Shown here: piece after piece, positions 33,801 through 45,700 of the stretch
Layout: each line of letters begins with the position of its first letter
Numbering within the stretch: the first letter of the stretch is position 1
Assembly: GCA_949130485.1 (NCBI GenBank)
Contig: OX422205.1
Span: forward strand, 4,818,415 to 4,882,414
Length of the DNA stretch: 64,000 nt
DNA from: Agelas oroides
Taxonomy: Eukaryota > Porifera > Demospongiae > Agelasida > Agelasidae
Direction: 5' to 3'
Translations under genes and position numbers: made by a program
Notes under the pieces: model-generated
Told to the model about the DNA's origin: nothing
What the model saw: only the letters and a program-made list of their open reading frames with translations
Database searches by the model: none

Positions 33801-35216
33801 CATGTGCTGCACCTCCTGGGGAAGTATTTTGATTCTGTTGCAGGAGAGATCCAGCTCCTGGAGAGTTGGGATTGTGCAGACAGTGACAGGGAATCGTCCC
33901 AGGTCATTGTCCGAGAGAGAGAGGGAGACCAGGCGGTGGAAGATGGTCAGGTCACTGATCCAGCCGATTGTCCGAGATTGACCAAGGAGGTGAGCGTCAG
34001 TGTGCTCAAAACGCTCCTGGAGATATCACCATGAGAGATCAAAGGTTTGTGCATGGTTTCATGATCATGAAATGCTATTACAACCTGGTACTTTTCTGTG
34101 CCTGATTCCCATTTCCCATACCACCACGAGGTACCACAATTAAAAGATTCTTTGCATGAGATAGTGATTCCGGTTTCTCATACCTCATGAGATACCATAT
34201 ATGGGATCACTGTAATGTTACGGAACAAATTATACTTGTATGTACACAGTGAAGTGGGGTGTTTATCACACGAATGTAAACAGAGAAGACACCCCAAAGC
34301 TTCTTGTAGAGAAGACACCCCAAAGCTTCTTGTATGCTGTAGTGCTTGACTGTACGTGCTGTATAAAGTTTAGTCTATCAAGCTAGAACATCTCTCACCC
34401 ACCTTTTCTGGGGTGGGTGAGAGATGGTCTAGCTCGATAGACTAAACTGCACTGGTAATATTTCACTCAACTACTTGGCTTCTCTAATGATCAAGACCAG
34501 GCTGAGGTGACTAAGATAATACCACTTGTGTGAAGAAAAGTAGATACCTCAAGAAAAGAAAAGTATATCTCGTATTTTATTTTCTAATCACTTGATGTTT
34601 TCTTGCATAAGACAGCAATCCTGGTTGTCTTGGCATGGACTTCACCGATAGAGGAGCTGAGTAGTTGAGTGAATATTAATTGTTTGATAGTGCAGAATCT
34701 GAACGCTAGTGCTATGTAAATCAGTTGTATTAGCCAGATACAATTCTGAATTTAAAAGCAAGTGCACACTCAGCACCTGGAAGCTAGTTCCTGCCAAGTG
34801 ACCATACATAACTATAAAACTACCACGTACAGATTGAGAAATCTTCACCATTAAAGCGGAAACTTTCAGATCTAAAGTATATTGCAAAGCGAAGCAAGAT
34901 GGCATGCAGCAATCAGGTAGGTGTGCATACACATAAGTGTATAGTACTTCTATATATTGGCACACAACTACCAGTATATGACATATCTTAGAGTAGTGGT
35001 GTCACAATGTGGAGTCTCCCTCCCCTCATTACCTGCATATGGTTGTGTGCAAGGTTAATGGCCACCAGGTTTGAGTTGAGGAAGAAATACTTGGGCACTT
35101 TCTCTAGACTGTAGCCAGACAAGTTGGCCTCTAGCGGGTGCTTGGAGACAACCTGAATGTGTGTGTGTATGTGTGTGTGTGTATGTGTGTGTGTGTGTGT
35201 GTGTGTATGTGTGTGT

Positions 35217-35255
<39 letters not shown>

Positions 35256-35296
35256 TATGTGTGTGTGTGTGTGTGTGTGTATGTGTGTGTGTATGT

Positions 35297-35335
<39 letters not shown>

Positions 35336-38324
35336 TGTATGTGTGTGCAGGAAACATGCCAAATTAGCCTAACCCATGATGTGATATCACTACTGTCTTC
35401 CTGTCGGCTAGTCCCTGTTCGCCTACTCCCATTTTGCCTACTTTAAATTAGGCCAAAAAGTGGCGTTGGCGGTTCAGAAGCACCCTGGGCTATTTAATTT
35501 ACCAAATGTTTGCTTGCATGCTTCGCTTCAATCGAGTTGAAAACAACCTCAGTTCCTATTCCACTTCACCCTTGTTTCTATAGTAACAGGTGGGTATTAC
35601 ATATACTGACAGAAAGTTGTAGATTCTTTCATGTACCACAGGAAGTTGTAAAATGATGTTTCCTATAAGCTACCTTGTTTACAGTGCAAACTACTTTGTA
35701 TGTTTACCAATAACAGCAAGGACCAATCAGGTTGGAGAATATAACACACAATGCATGGCAGTCTGGGAGTTATGGTTTACAATAACCACTCTTGTCCTCG
35801 GGCTCCGCCCTCGGAGTCAAGTGGTTATTTACCATAATTCTCAGGCTACCATTCATAATGTAAAATCAAAGGGGGATTAAACTATCTGTGGCTTTTCTAG
35901 GTACACCTGCCACAGAAATGCATGTGGCTACAGTTGCAGTTAGCACCCCACACCTTTGCTGCTCTTTTCAGCCACTTGGACTGCTCCAGCCTCGACTCAA
36001 AAGACAGCAGTATGTCTTTCCTTGAAGCTGTGACCTTCAGACAGTAAAAGTGTTTCTTTATCCGGTGCGCAGTGATGTTGCCTCCTGTGAGATCCAACAC
36101 GAGCGTGGGCTTCCCTTTTGGTCGGGAGGTGGCAAAGATGAACATTCTGGACCCACAGAGGACACAGAAGCGCTTGTTCCACACACTGAACCCATTCAGT
36201 TCCTTCACTTTCAGTTGGCATGCCAGCTGCACGCGTTCCTCAAGTCTGTCTCCCTTCTCCTGGCCTGAGTAGAGCATGTTCAGCATTTACAAACTAGCAT
36301 GCAACTAAATCATGGATAGCCGTCCACACTGTTACAATCTTATGTCCATAGATGACACAGCTAGGCTCATTATAGTGCATCAACTGGTTAGTTCCAACCA
36401 TTGATTGAAGTTAGATATAGCAGAGGGGTAGGAGAAGGGGGGGCAGGGGGGGCAGTTGCCCCCCCACTTTTGAAAGCTGGGGGGCTCAGCCCCTCCAGTT
36501 TTTCACATCTCTTTGCACCCCCTTCTTAACTCGCCCCCCCTCTTCTCAACTTGCTCCTACCCCTTGTATAGCATCAAAGTTGTATTACGCTTCAGCATAT
36601 GAGAACCTTTATCAGCTATGGGCTGAAAGATACTATCAGTACAATTTTTATGCTATGTCCTGATCACCATTCCTATACTTATGATAGGTTGCCATAAAAA
36701 GGCATAGCCAGAAGGTATGGAAGAGGATTTCCATCGTTGCATCCAGGAAGCTGCATGTCTCAACCTCAATCTTAATGCAGACACTCTGGAGAGTCATTGT
36801 TAGTAATGTTATGTGTGGAATTTGTGACATCTATCTACATACTACAGAATAACATCATCACCTACACCACCAAAGCACATGGACACCTCGTGTGAAAAAC
36901 AATTCATGGGACAGGTCTGTGACATTTTTTTTTTTATCAGACAGGTTGGCTCACCTGCAACAAATTTGAAGAGAGGGGCCAGATCATCCCTGATGCCTTC
37001 CAGTTGCATGCGGTGGAGATTGGTGTGTCCCAGTCCATGGAGAAAGTCATTCTGCAACTGCAGTGGAAACTCCTCTATCCTGACTCTCCGTTGGTGGTTT
37101 GAACCATAGTGGATGAACAGCTCCTTGGCAAAACATCTGGTGGAGGGAAGTAGTGGTTAAGGGAGGAGAGGAACATGTACATCGGAGGAAAAGAGAGAGG
37201 AATGAAGGGTTAGTAAAAGTGGAGGAGAGAGGGAAAGAGAGGGACTGAAGCAAGGCTTAGAACCCGAATGGGCTAACTTGTTGAGACAGAGGTGCTACTT
37301 GGCCTTTGTGTGCAAGCTACGTAGCTCACATGTGCTACTGAAGGTGACAAGCTGGCGATCAAACTGGTCTTTTCCTACATACCTTGCCATCACACTTCTT
37401 GCAGTGGTCTCATTTGTGCACTTCACCACCTCAGAGTACGAGAACCCAGGCTGGTATACCCTAGCAGTTGGGGGAGGGGAAGAAGGGGAGGGAAGAGATG
37501 CATGTATGCATTTCGAAATCTTTGGTGTTGGCTGCGGTGATCAGCCAGGCATCCAAGATTTCATGCAGAGTAACATTGAGTTAGTAGTCATGCAGTTTCT
37601 CCAACAACATCATGCTGTTTTACAACTTAGTACAAACCAATTGGTACCCCCTGATATATCTCATTCCACTTACGAAATCTCTGCCATAAGTAAGAGGGTC
37701 CACAGGACACACATAATTTATTCCCAAACTGGCTGGCTGTATACAAGCTGCATGGGTAGCCTCGTCCCCAGTCCTCCGCAACAGCTATTGTTGCTTGTAG
37801 CATGAATAGCGCAGAGAAGCCTGGTAAGAATTTATTGCGCTATTCGTACTGCAAACAATGATAGCTGTGGTGAAGGACTGGGAACGTGGCTACTGCATGC
37901 GTCTGACGTCAGACGATACTGATAAATAGGATGAAGCTGGAATCGTGAAGAAGCATACATCAAGCCATGACTCATGTCAATTAATGTTCATGTCATGTTT
38001 AGAAGTCAGTAATTAAAGATGCAATGAAGCTTTAACTGCCAAACCCTGATTGCATATGTGGATACAGCATATGGGTGCTGAGGCCAAAATATACCTGATC
38101 ACTCCACGAGATGAGTGCTCTTTCACCCAGTCCATGATTTCTTCCTCACTCTCACCAAGATCATGCTCATCTGCATAATCATAAAAGTTGTTGGCACTCC
38201 CCAGCTTCCAGTTGGGTGAGAAGGAGGGGGAAGCAGGAGAGTCACCAAGGAGACTGGCAGTGCTGCCACTTTGCTCCAGTGCCCACCATACTGAACTAGG
38301 TGTCTGACTCCAGCTCAGGTCCAT
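24856..38324 (-). CDS. PHLPP: PHLPP, PH-domain leucine-rich-repeat protein phosphatase
   Basis: PP2C-family Ser/Thr phosphatase that removes the hydrophobic-motif phosphate of Akt and PKC. Predicted exons, 5' to 3': 38324-38095, 37136-36955, 36264-35954, 35152-35033, 34016-33796, 33172-32999, 32687-32431, 31947-31893, 31595-31500, 30616-30458, 29906-29769, 29189-29129, 29024-28823, 28448-28363, 28126-28003, 27721-27459, 27158-26936, 26526-25699, 25122-24856. About 1331 residues, close to human PHLPP2 (about 1320). Order: acidic N-terminus, RA-like segment (about 78-137), PH (138-241, ending WLKRAAK), LRRs (242-763), PP2C (764-1062), acidic Ser/Pro tail. Seen in PP2C: VVMDGG, VANTGLGEAILCRSG, VIGTDGLWKF. 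Two oddities: exon 29189-29129 carries one base too many for its LRR frame, and exon 28126 needs a weak GTTATC donor to stay in frame, since the better-looking GTATGC at 27995 does not. The family call does not depend on either. Confidence 0.92.
26498..26860. repeat. tandem duplication across a PHLPP splice acceptor
   Basis: Units 26498-26686 and 26687-26860 share gtgccacacacaccattta, agtcacccaccaaaagagttactcca and gcaaggta.ttaa.tattagctgtg. The unit includes the acceptor and the first 30 or so coding bases of exon 26526-25699, so an exon-start copy sits upstream in the transcript. Confidence 0.8.
27366..27435. repeat. (GACA)n / (CAGA)n microsatellite
   Basis: AGACAGAC repeats in a PHLPP intron, next to a donor (27458). 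Confidence 0.85.
28310..28351. repeat. (GTTT)n microsatellite
   Basis: tttg repeats on the plus strand just 3' of the PHLPP exon that ends at 28363. Confidence 0.85.
29499..29583. mobile_element. fold-back hairpin, GTCTCGGTCCCAGACC variant
   Basis: gtctcggtcccagaccc pairs with ggtctggggatgagga; a diverged member of the same group in a PHLPP intron. Confidence 0.5.
30620..30893. repeat. (TG)n microsatellite, 270 bp
   Basis: TG repeats with GTACATGT steps abut the acceptor of the PHLPP exon 30616-30458. Confidence 0.9.
33336..33770. repeat. (CA)n with CAT-CAGCACACACACACA higher-order units
   Basis: CA repeats in a PHLPP intron; the second half is an array of CATCAG plus (CA)n units of about 20 bp. 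Confidence 0.9.
34367..34448. mobile_element. palindromic element, GTCTATCAAGCTAGAAC ends, copy 1
   Basis: agtttagtctatcaagctagaacatctctcaccca pairs with its complement across ccttttct. A larger relative with the same ends is at 43450-43690. Confidence 0.8.
35158..35346. repeat. (TG)n microsatellite
   Basis: TGTG repeats with TGTATG steps, starting 3 bases beyond the acceptor of PHLPP exon 35152-35033. Confidence 0.9.
35768..35845. repeat. palindrome centred on CCTCGGGCTCCGCCCTCGG
   Basis: atggtttacaataaccactcttg pairs with caagtggttatttaccat around a GC-rich centre, in a PHLPP intron. It is probably another small fold-back element. Confidence 0.6.
36427..36567. mobile_element. inverted-repeat element with GGGGTAGGAG ends
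   Basis: ggggtaggagaagggggg pairs with cccccctcttctcaacttgctcctacccc. The cagttgccccccca words resemble hAT-like elements with G/C-run interiors. Confidence 0.55.
37757..37892. mobile_element. fold-back element, TAGCCTCGTCCCCAGTCCTCC tip
   Basis: The left arm (caacagctattgttgcttgtag) pairs with the right arm (ctgcaaacaatgatagctgtgg), and the tips match. The same subfamily occurs at 60387-60475. Confidence 0.75.
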
Positions 38325-39755
38325 TGCTCAAAGAAGAAAACCAAGAGCCAGCTCGTATTTTTTCTGTAATATAGAACAGAAACATTATTTGATGTTGATG
38401 TTATAGATATATCCCACCTAGTTGGTCCTTTGTTGTTATTACTGTAAACACTTCTGCACATGTGCAAGCGTTTACTGTAACTTCTACATACAACTGTATA
38501 TAAAAACTGAACTATAGTATGTGGATGGCTCTATATGTGACCAGGTGAGGTGCAATGCTGGCAAACTATGTTTCACTGGCCAACTTGAGCGACTATACAG
38601 TCACTGCAAACTCTCAGACATAATGGTTATTTAAGTCTAGGGGAACCAAATGCAGCCTAGCCTGGTTTGTCTTAAAATACATGCAAGGAGAGGGAATTAT
38701 GAGCCATATTTTTCCTTGTAGCCCTCAGGGAGGAAAAATATCACAGTTAAACCCCATCTGTTGTATAGGCAAAAATTATACTAGGTGGAATATATTTAAA
38801 TGGAAGTAGGACTACAAGGTTGCAAGGGTATACAGGTGGGCCTTGCAAGGGCAGTAGTACACAAAGCAGGTCAATAAATATTTACTGTGATTATGCAAGT
38901 CAGTCTTAAAGCTTATATTACCACATTTATACAGACTTATGTGCAATTAGGAATGGTTCCAAACATATAACACATAGCACCCTTTGAGTTGCACGTTGAG
39001 ATTTACCCCTTTGGTATACACCATGCTAAACTTTGTCTCGTAAGCCTGTTAGGCTGGTTGCACTTTCACAAGTAACATTAAAATTTTGATTGATATAAAG
39101 AATGCGCTGATTGATACTGTGGTGTAGGTAGGATAGCTGCTGTTGCTAGTAGGATCTCAACATGGCAAATAAAACGTTCGTTTTGATCAAACCTTGCTGA
39201 TCATCATCTGAAGGCAATGCAGAGGATCTGCAAGCGCATATCTTGTACAGTTTCTGTGCTGTCTGACGAAGAGCTGCACAGCCCGATCAAAACCTTTCAT
39301 CCAAGTTTGTTCTGGCGGTGTGAAGTCTTACTAACAACAGCCATCGCACCAAAAGTGTGGACTAACAAGGTTGTTTACTTTAAACAACGAGCCACGCCCA
39401 CTTACAAATCTTGCTTTTACAGGCTCCTTTCTCCACAACACTGCTCGCCTTAACAACGGTGGTGTCTTGGTAGGTCAACTTGTCGCTGTATACAAAAAGC
39501 TAGGACTTCTACTGTTACAAAACATCACTTGGATCATGTCATGGAGGACACGTGTAGGCACACGCCCATCAAACACAGCTAGCATTCGCGTTCCATTCCA
39601 AGCCTCGTTCCCAGAATTTTAATTATTTATTATTTACACGTTGCATATTTCAACGGCGTGACCTTTCTTCCTACTATAAATACACGCTGCAGTTTCTAGC
39701 CCAGCCAGCACCAGTAAGTCGCTACGGATCGGCTGTGCGGTGTGTTACCGGGCAC
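38325..39755. other. divergent intergenic region PHLPP / OSGIN
   Basis: 1431 bp without a supported exon; start codons face away from each other, so promoters of both genes should lie here. A TATA box for OSGIN is visible; none was found for PHLPP. A lone half of the fold-back tip (aagcctcgttcccag) is at about 39600. Confidence 0.5.
39675..39682 (+). promoter_or_regulatory. TATA box (TATAAATA) of OSGIN
   Basis: TATAAATA ends 74 bp upstream of the OSGIN start codon, leaving room for a short 5' UTR. No other gene starts nearby on this strand. Confidence 0.5.
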
Positions 39756-42700
39756 ATGTCAACGGCAACTTCCAGTGGCTGTGATCGTGAAGAAGAGGTT
39801 GATGTTGCAATAATAGGTGAGCCGAGGTGATAGCCTTTCGGTCTAGGCCTGAAGGGGTTGGTAGCTCCTTGCCGGGGAATAAGGTAAAGCGGGGTAATGT
39901 GGAACCAAGTTTAAAGATTTGCTGTCAGGTACCTGCTGCACAAGAGAAGTAATTTCTCTACCATAGATAGTCCTACTACTTTCCATAGATACGCTGCATG
40001 GAGGCAATCTCGTTATTAACCTGTCTGCAGTAAAAACTAGAAGTCCCTTTAACTTGTTGTCAAACCCCAGACACATGGGCAAATTATAATTTGGGATGCA
40101 GAAATTAGTGGTTGGAATGCTTTTGTTTTGGACAAATCATTGGAATTCCCATACTGCACAGAAATAGTGAGTATTGGTCCCCTTGTATGGGAAAAGGGTC
40201 TGGCTAGTGAGACTAGACTAGGACTGACATAAAAATCTATTTTAGTTTCTAGTTTTACCCACCGGTAGAGTTGTAAGATACACTGTTTTGGTTTTGTAAA
40301 GACATGCACCCTTGTTACTCAATCTAGCAGGGTAACTAGCCTACAGTAAATTGCTACAGCACATGTAATGCATGCAGGCTCAAGGATTCCTATGGAGAAA
40401 TCTTACTGGTCACTTGACAATGCTGGCAGGTTGACCATGCTTACTGGAGGGACTATAGGTTTCACAACAATGATTATGCTGGAGTGGGACTGAATGTGGT
40501 ATAAATACAGGTTGTGCTTACCAGACTGCAAATGTCACCTTGTGGTACACAAGATGAATCCGTGCAGTGAGAAGTTCCAGGCTGATGTAATACAGCCTGC
40601 AACTCTGCAGACAAACAAGTCTGATTAGAATGGTTTTTAGATATTAGTCCAGTTTACCAACTTTAGAAACACTATTAGAATCCAGAATCCAGGTGTGTTG
40701 CCATTGACAGCCCTGATTGACAGCTATGTCAGTGAAGCCATAACAGTGCAGGGCACATTTTGTACACACCCACAGCTAAATTGCAAGACCCTCCCTGTGG
40801 AAATGTTGCGGGAAGACCTTTTCCCACTGGTTTTCACTCAGAAAGATGCTATAGTAGTGACTAACCAACATTCATGCTCAGTAATGAATACACTGTGCAG
40901 AAAAAAACATTTATAAGCTGGTAATACCATTACAGTGCGGACTTCATTATCAAATCTTCAAGGTTTTCGCTACATCCTCCTTGTATCCTCATGCAAGCTT
41001 GTATTTCCTTTACATTTTGGCTAAAGCCTTGCCTATGTATGTTGTGCATGGTTTCTTCACTGCCAGTTGCCAATCTTCTGGTGGTTACAGAGACTTTGAT
41101 GTCCTTATGCACTTCGTAACTTGCTTATCACTGCCATGGGATATGGGTATGAATGCACTCATAATGGACAAACTTACACTTCTTGTCAGTGAGGCACTTG
41201 TTAAAGCTTAAACCAGTGTTCAGTGGGGGTCTTTACAAAGATCTTGTCAATTTTCGCTCCTCTTTAGTGTGTTGCTTGTAGCTATGGTTTTTGAAAGACA
41301 GCTGCACAGAGAGACAATATCTTTGAGATGTCTCATAAATAAGGCCAGCCAGGCATTCTGTACATGAAATTGGAGTCCCCATCTCCCAGTCACCCATGCA
41401 CAGCTGATGAGGCCTGGTATTGGCCAAAACACATCCTGCGTTGTGGGTGACTTTGCATAACATCTAGGCCTGCCTTTTTGGGGGGAGATGTGGTTCATTG
41501 AATGCTGATGGATGCTGCTATATTGCATGAATTCTGCTGTTCTCAGCCACTGTCTACTACTAGCTCCATCCCTCTGAGAGTTTCCTCATCTTGCATTTGC
41601 CTGACCTCTCTTCCTTGATGGACATCTTTATTGTGCATTCACTGTGAACAATGATGTGAATGGAGGTGACATTAATTAGACTATGTTCACCCCAATTGGA
41701 GTGAGCCTGAGCAAGCCCCACTCTAGCAAGTTGATTTTTCTGTTAATGGTTTCTTCACATTAAAATGCATTTAAACAAAAAGTCATGTTTCATCTTTCAA
41801 TAGTTGGTCTTGAAGTTGAATAACTGTGTTGCAGCACTTTTTGACTCTGTATTGCTTACAAGTCAGGCTACTCAAAGATGGCAGAGGGTAACTGAACTTG
41901 ATCTGCTAACCTACTCAAGCTGAACTATGACTGCAAGTGATGGAAAGCTGGGTGAAGGCCTATGAACGAGGCTACATCCCAAGTATATACTGTAGAATGT
42001 TAAGATGGCAGCGAAAGGTACCCTGCACAACCCTTGTTCCTAGGCCTTCCCACTTGAGAAGTTTTTATTGCTTATGGTGTGTACAAAGCTATCAAAAACA
42101 GTGGAAGGTGTGTAAAGGAGGCTAATGCTGGACAGGGAGGCTGTTGTATGGGGTTTCTTGCATGTAGACTAAATATTGACGAGGAAATTGGCAGATGTGG
42201 TACACCTCAGAGATTTGCGAGGTCATGTGAAATGTGTGAATTATGCTGTGAATTTATTATTAATTCATTATAAAAAATGAATTCAGTTGCATAGTGCCAA
42301 TTTGTGTAGTTATGGTGGTAAGGTTAGTATCCCACATGCACAGTGACCTAATAAGGCACTTTGGCTGTGCTAACCTCATGGCCAGATCAAGGTCAGGTTT
42401 GCATAGCTGGAGAGGTGGTTGGGATGAAGGTAAGGGGCTCAGTGGGCATAGTGTACCAATAGTGGGCTAGAATATCAATAGTGTACCAATAGTGGGGTAA
42501 AATAGTGTACCAATGTTGGGCTAACATACCAATGGGGTAAATAATAGTGGGCTAACATACCAACCTGTATATTTGTGTATGAAGTTAGTACCACAAACTG
42601 GTCATTTCATGAGTCTAGATAATGGCATATCAGATTTGGTTTGATCTCTAGACTCTCTACAAGTGCCAAACTACAAATACAACGTAACTCCAGTTTCAGT

Positions 42701-45700
42701 TAGCTCTTGTTACAGATAGTGTTCTCTCCTCTCCCCCCCTTTTCGTCGCTCCCCTCCTCTTTGCTTCTTTCTCCTCCCCTTCCCTTCCCTTCTCTCCTCA
42801 CCCCTCTCCTCCTTTCCTTGTCCTCCCCTCCTCTCTCCTTCTCTCTTCACCTCACCCATCTCCACCCTCAACCCAACAGGAAATGGTCCAGTGGGGATCT
42901 TCCTCTCTCTCCTTCTCTCGGGTTACTGGCCATATTTCAGTGGGAGCCATCCTAACCCCTATCTCACCAGCAAGCTGAATGAACACCCAGACAAATCCAT
43001 CTTAGAACAGGTGTGTGATACTAACTACAGAAGTCATGCAAAGTCTATGATAGTAACTGTGCACTGAGTAGGTGTAAATGCTGCAGACAGTCTGGCTGCA
43101 TGCTGCGCCCTGTTTGTGTTGCTTCTTTTCTGTTGGGTACTATTGGTTTGATGCTGCTGTGACGTGTCTCGCTTGGACAGTGATAAGCAAGATTATGCTC
43201 TACAGCTTGGGTAAATGATAGTGTAACCTCATTCCCAGGCCACCCATGTGGTCTGAGAATGAGGCTAATGATAGAGGCGTGTTCAGGGTTCTCGCTAGGC
43301 CTTTAGTGGATGGTTTTGCACTTGGCAGCACCGTTTGGATGTGGTGAATTTGGGTAAGAGCACCGTTTGGATCACCTAAACCCTGCCCATAGCAGTACTA
43401 TCATGGCTTCCCGCTTAACGTTTCAATTGCGGTGTGTAGGGAGGGTATTTCATACTCGTCTATCGAGCCAGAACCTCTCTCACCCTCCAGAGGAGGGTCT
43501 AGCAGATGTTATTAGTATTCATAGTTCACAGTAAACTGCACCAGTACTAGTCTTACATACTGAAGCCAAGGTGTTGCTACTGTCTCAAAAAGGATCTGAT
43601 TGGTCAGCAACCCATGGATACTAACAACATCTGCTAGACCTTCTATCACTTTTCTGGAGGGTGAGAGATGGTCTGGCTTGATAGACTAGTTTCATACCTG
43701 CCTATTGTACTATGCGGAAGTAGATTTCTAGCGGGTGTGTTTGCAGTTTAGGAATCCTGGGCCTCTTCCCATGCCAGCCATAACCAAGAAGCCTCTTACA
43801 CTAGTTGACTGTGCAGGGATTCACAATGTCCTAGTTCCCAGGCCTCTCCCATTTTTACTCTTTAGTTTGCATTGACAATATTATACCAAAGTAGGCCAAA
43901 ATGGGAAAGGCCTGGGCTCATTCATCACGTGATCGGGGAGTTGGGCCCAACCTTAAATGCCACACGGAGACTTCACGCCTCAAGTGCTCTACCACCAGGT
44001 AGTACTCCTGACATACACATGAACGAGACTAGTCCCCTTTAGCACTAAGAAACTCACATTCAACCATAGTGTGTACATGTCAACCTCATGACGTCATTCA
44101 CATGATAATGAGCCAGGGCCTTCACCACACTTCTGCTGCCATGTATTAATATCACCACAAATTGAACATGAACAAGCCCCACACTAGTGAGTTGAATATA
44201 TATTGAACGGCATTTCGCATGTCATCTAGCTTAGCATGTGCATGCAGTGAGATTTTCCACTCAGTTCCTATGATAACTGCTTACAGGTCAGCAGAAATTC
44301 TACCATTCCCGAAGTAAGACAATATTTCTGTGCAGGGTAGAAGCCAATTAGCTGTAGAAGCCTCTTGATACTCTAGTGGTACTATAAGTTCCTGCCTTAT
44401 GTGTACAGAAGCCACTCAGTGCACACAACCTGCAGGTGTTGCCGTTTCATGCCAAGAGATCTCAAAGACTGCCTTGTAGCATAGTTTCATTCACAGTCCT
44501 TGTTTGTTTGTGTTGTGTTTGCATTGGTTAAACAGCTGTGTCTAGTATAGCCTCGTCCCCAGGCCCTGCCTGAAAAATCGGGAAAAAGAGCCTGGTCACA
44601 CTTGCAAAAAATTCTGTACACTGTATGGCAATGAAATATTTAGAAAGTGATGTAATTTGGTATAATCTGGTTTACCTACAGTAATATGAGGTGAAATATA
44701 GTAGATTACAATCACATGGTGGTAGTACACGCAGCACTTTTGGAATTATTAGCAGCACTGTAATGAATATTTTATCCTACCATGCAGGGTAGTACATTCA
44801 GCACTTCTGGGAGTAAACTAATTAGATAAGAAGTCCCATACCATACCACATGAAGGCTCTGAAAATGTTTCTGTTTGTGTCCACAGTGGAACCCCTCTAT
44901 AGCGGACACCATTGGGAACAAACATTTTCCCCCTTATAGCGAGGTGTCCCTAACTCAGGAGCCTTTGGCATATTCCTGGTAGTGTGGTATGTGTCATCGG
45001 GATGTTGAGCACAACGTGGCTACGTTTCAGAGCTTTCCCTTGCTGTACGCTGGCGGAGAAGGCTAAGCAGAGGCTAGTATTATGAGTAACAGTGCTAATC
45101 TAATGTCAAGTTGTTAACTCCAGCAGCGATGGTGGACAATGTTGCTGAAAAGGTCAAAGAGTGTCCACTAAATCGGGGTTGTGTTTGCGTATAATTGAGA
45201 CCATGAAAGCTGTCCGTTATACGGAGTAGCGGGGTGTCCGCTATTCAGGGGTTGCTTAAGTATTGAAGTGAACGGAAGGACAGTTGGGACTTTTGGAATT
45301 GTCTGTATATTATGGATATACGCTGTTAAGGGGTGTCCGTTAAGCTGGGTTCCACTGTAGTCTCATTCCCAGTACTAATGTGTGGGGGTAGGCCTCATCA
45401 GGAGCTTATGAGCGCCGTGGTCTGCACACAACACTGGCATCCAAGTCAGTCCAGGAGTCTTCACATACAGTCCCCCACGTATCATTCTGGCAAACTTCCA
45501 CACAACCCTGAGTTGGTGATGCACCTCCGATTAGCCTGATGTCTCCACCACAGTAGTAACCTCAAAGCTAGTTAGCACGAGTAGATTAAACCCATATAAG
45601 GTGAGTTTTTAAAGTGTGATTCAACACAGGATGGGTATGCTAGTCTGTCGCTCCTTCTCGCGTAACGGTTCATAAGCTCCTGGCCTCATACATGGAGTGA

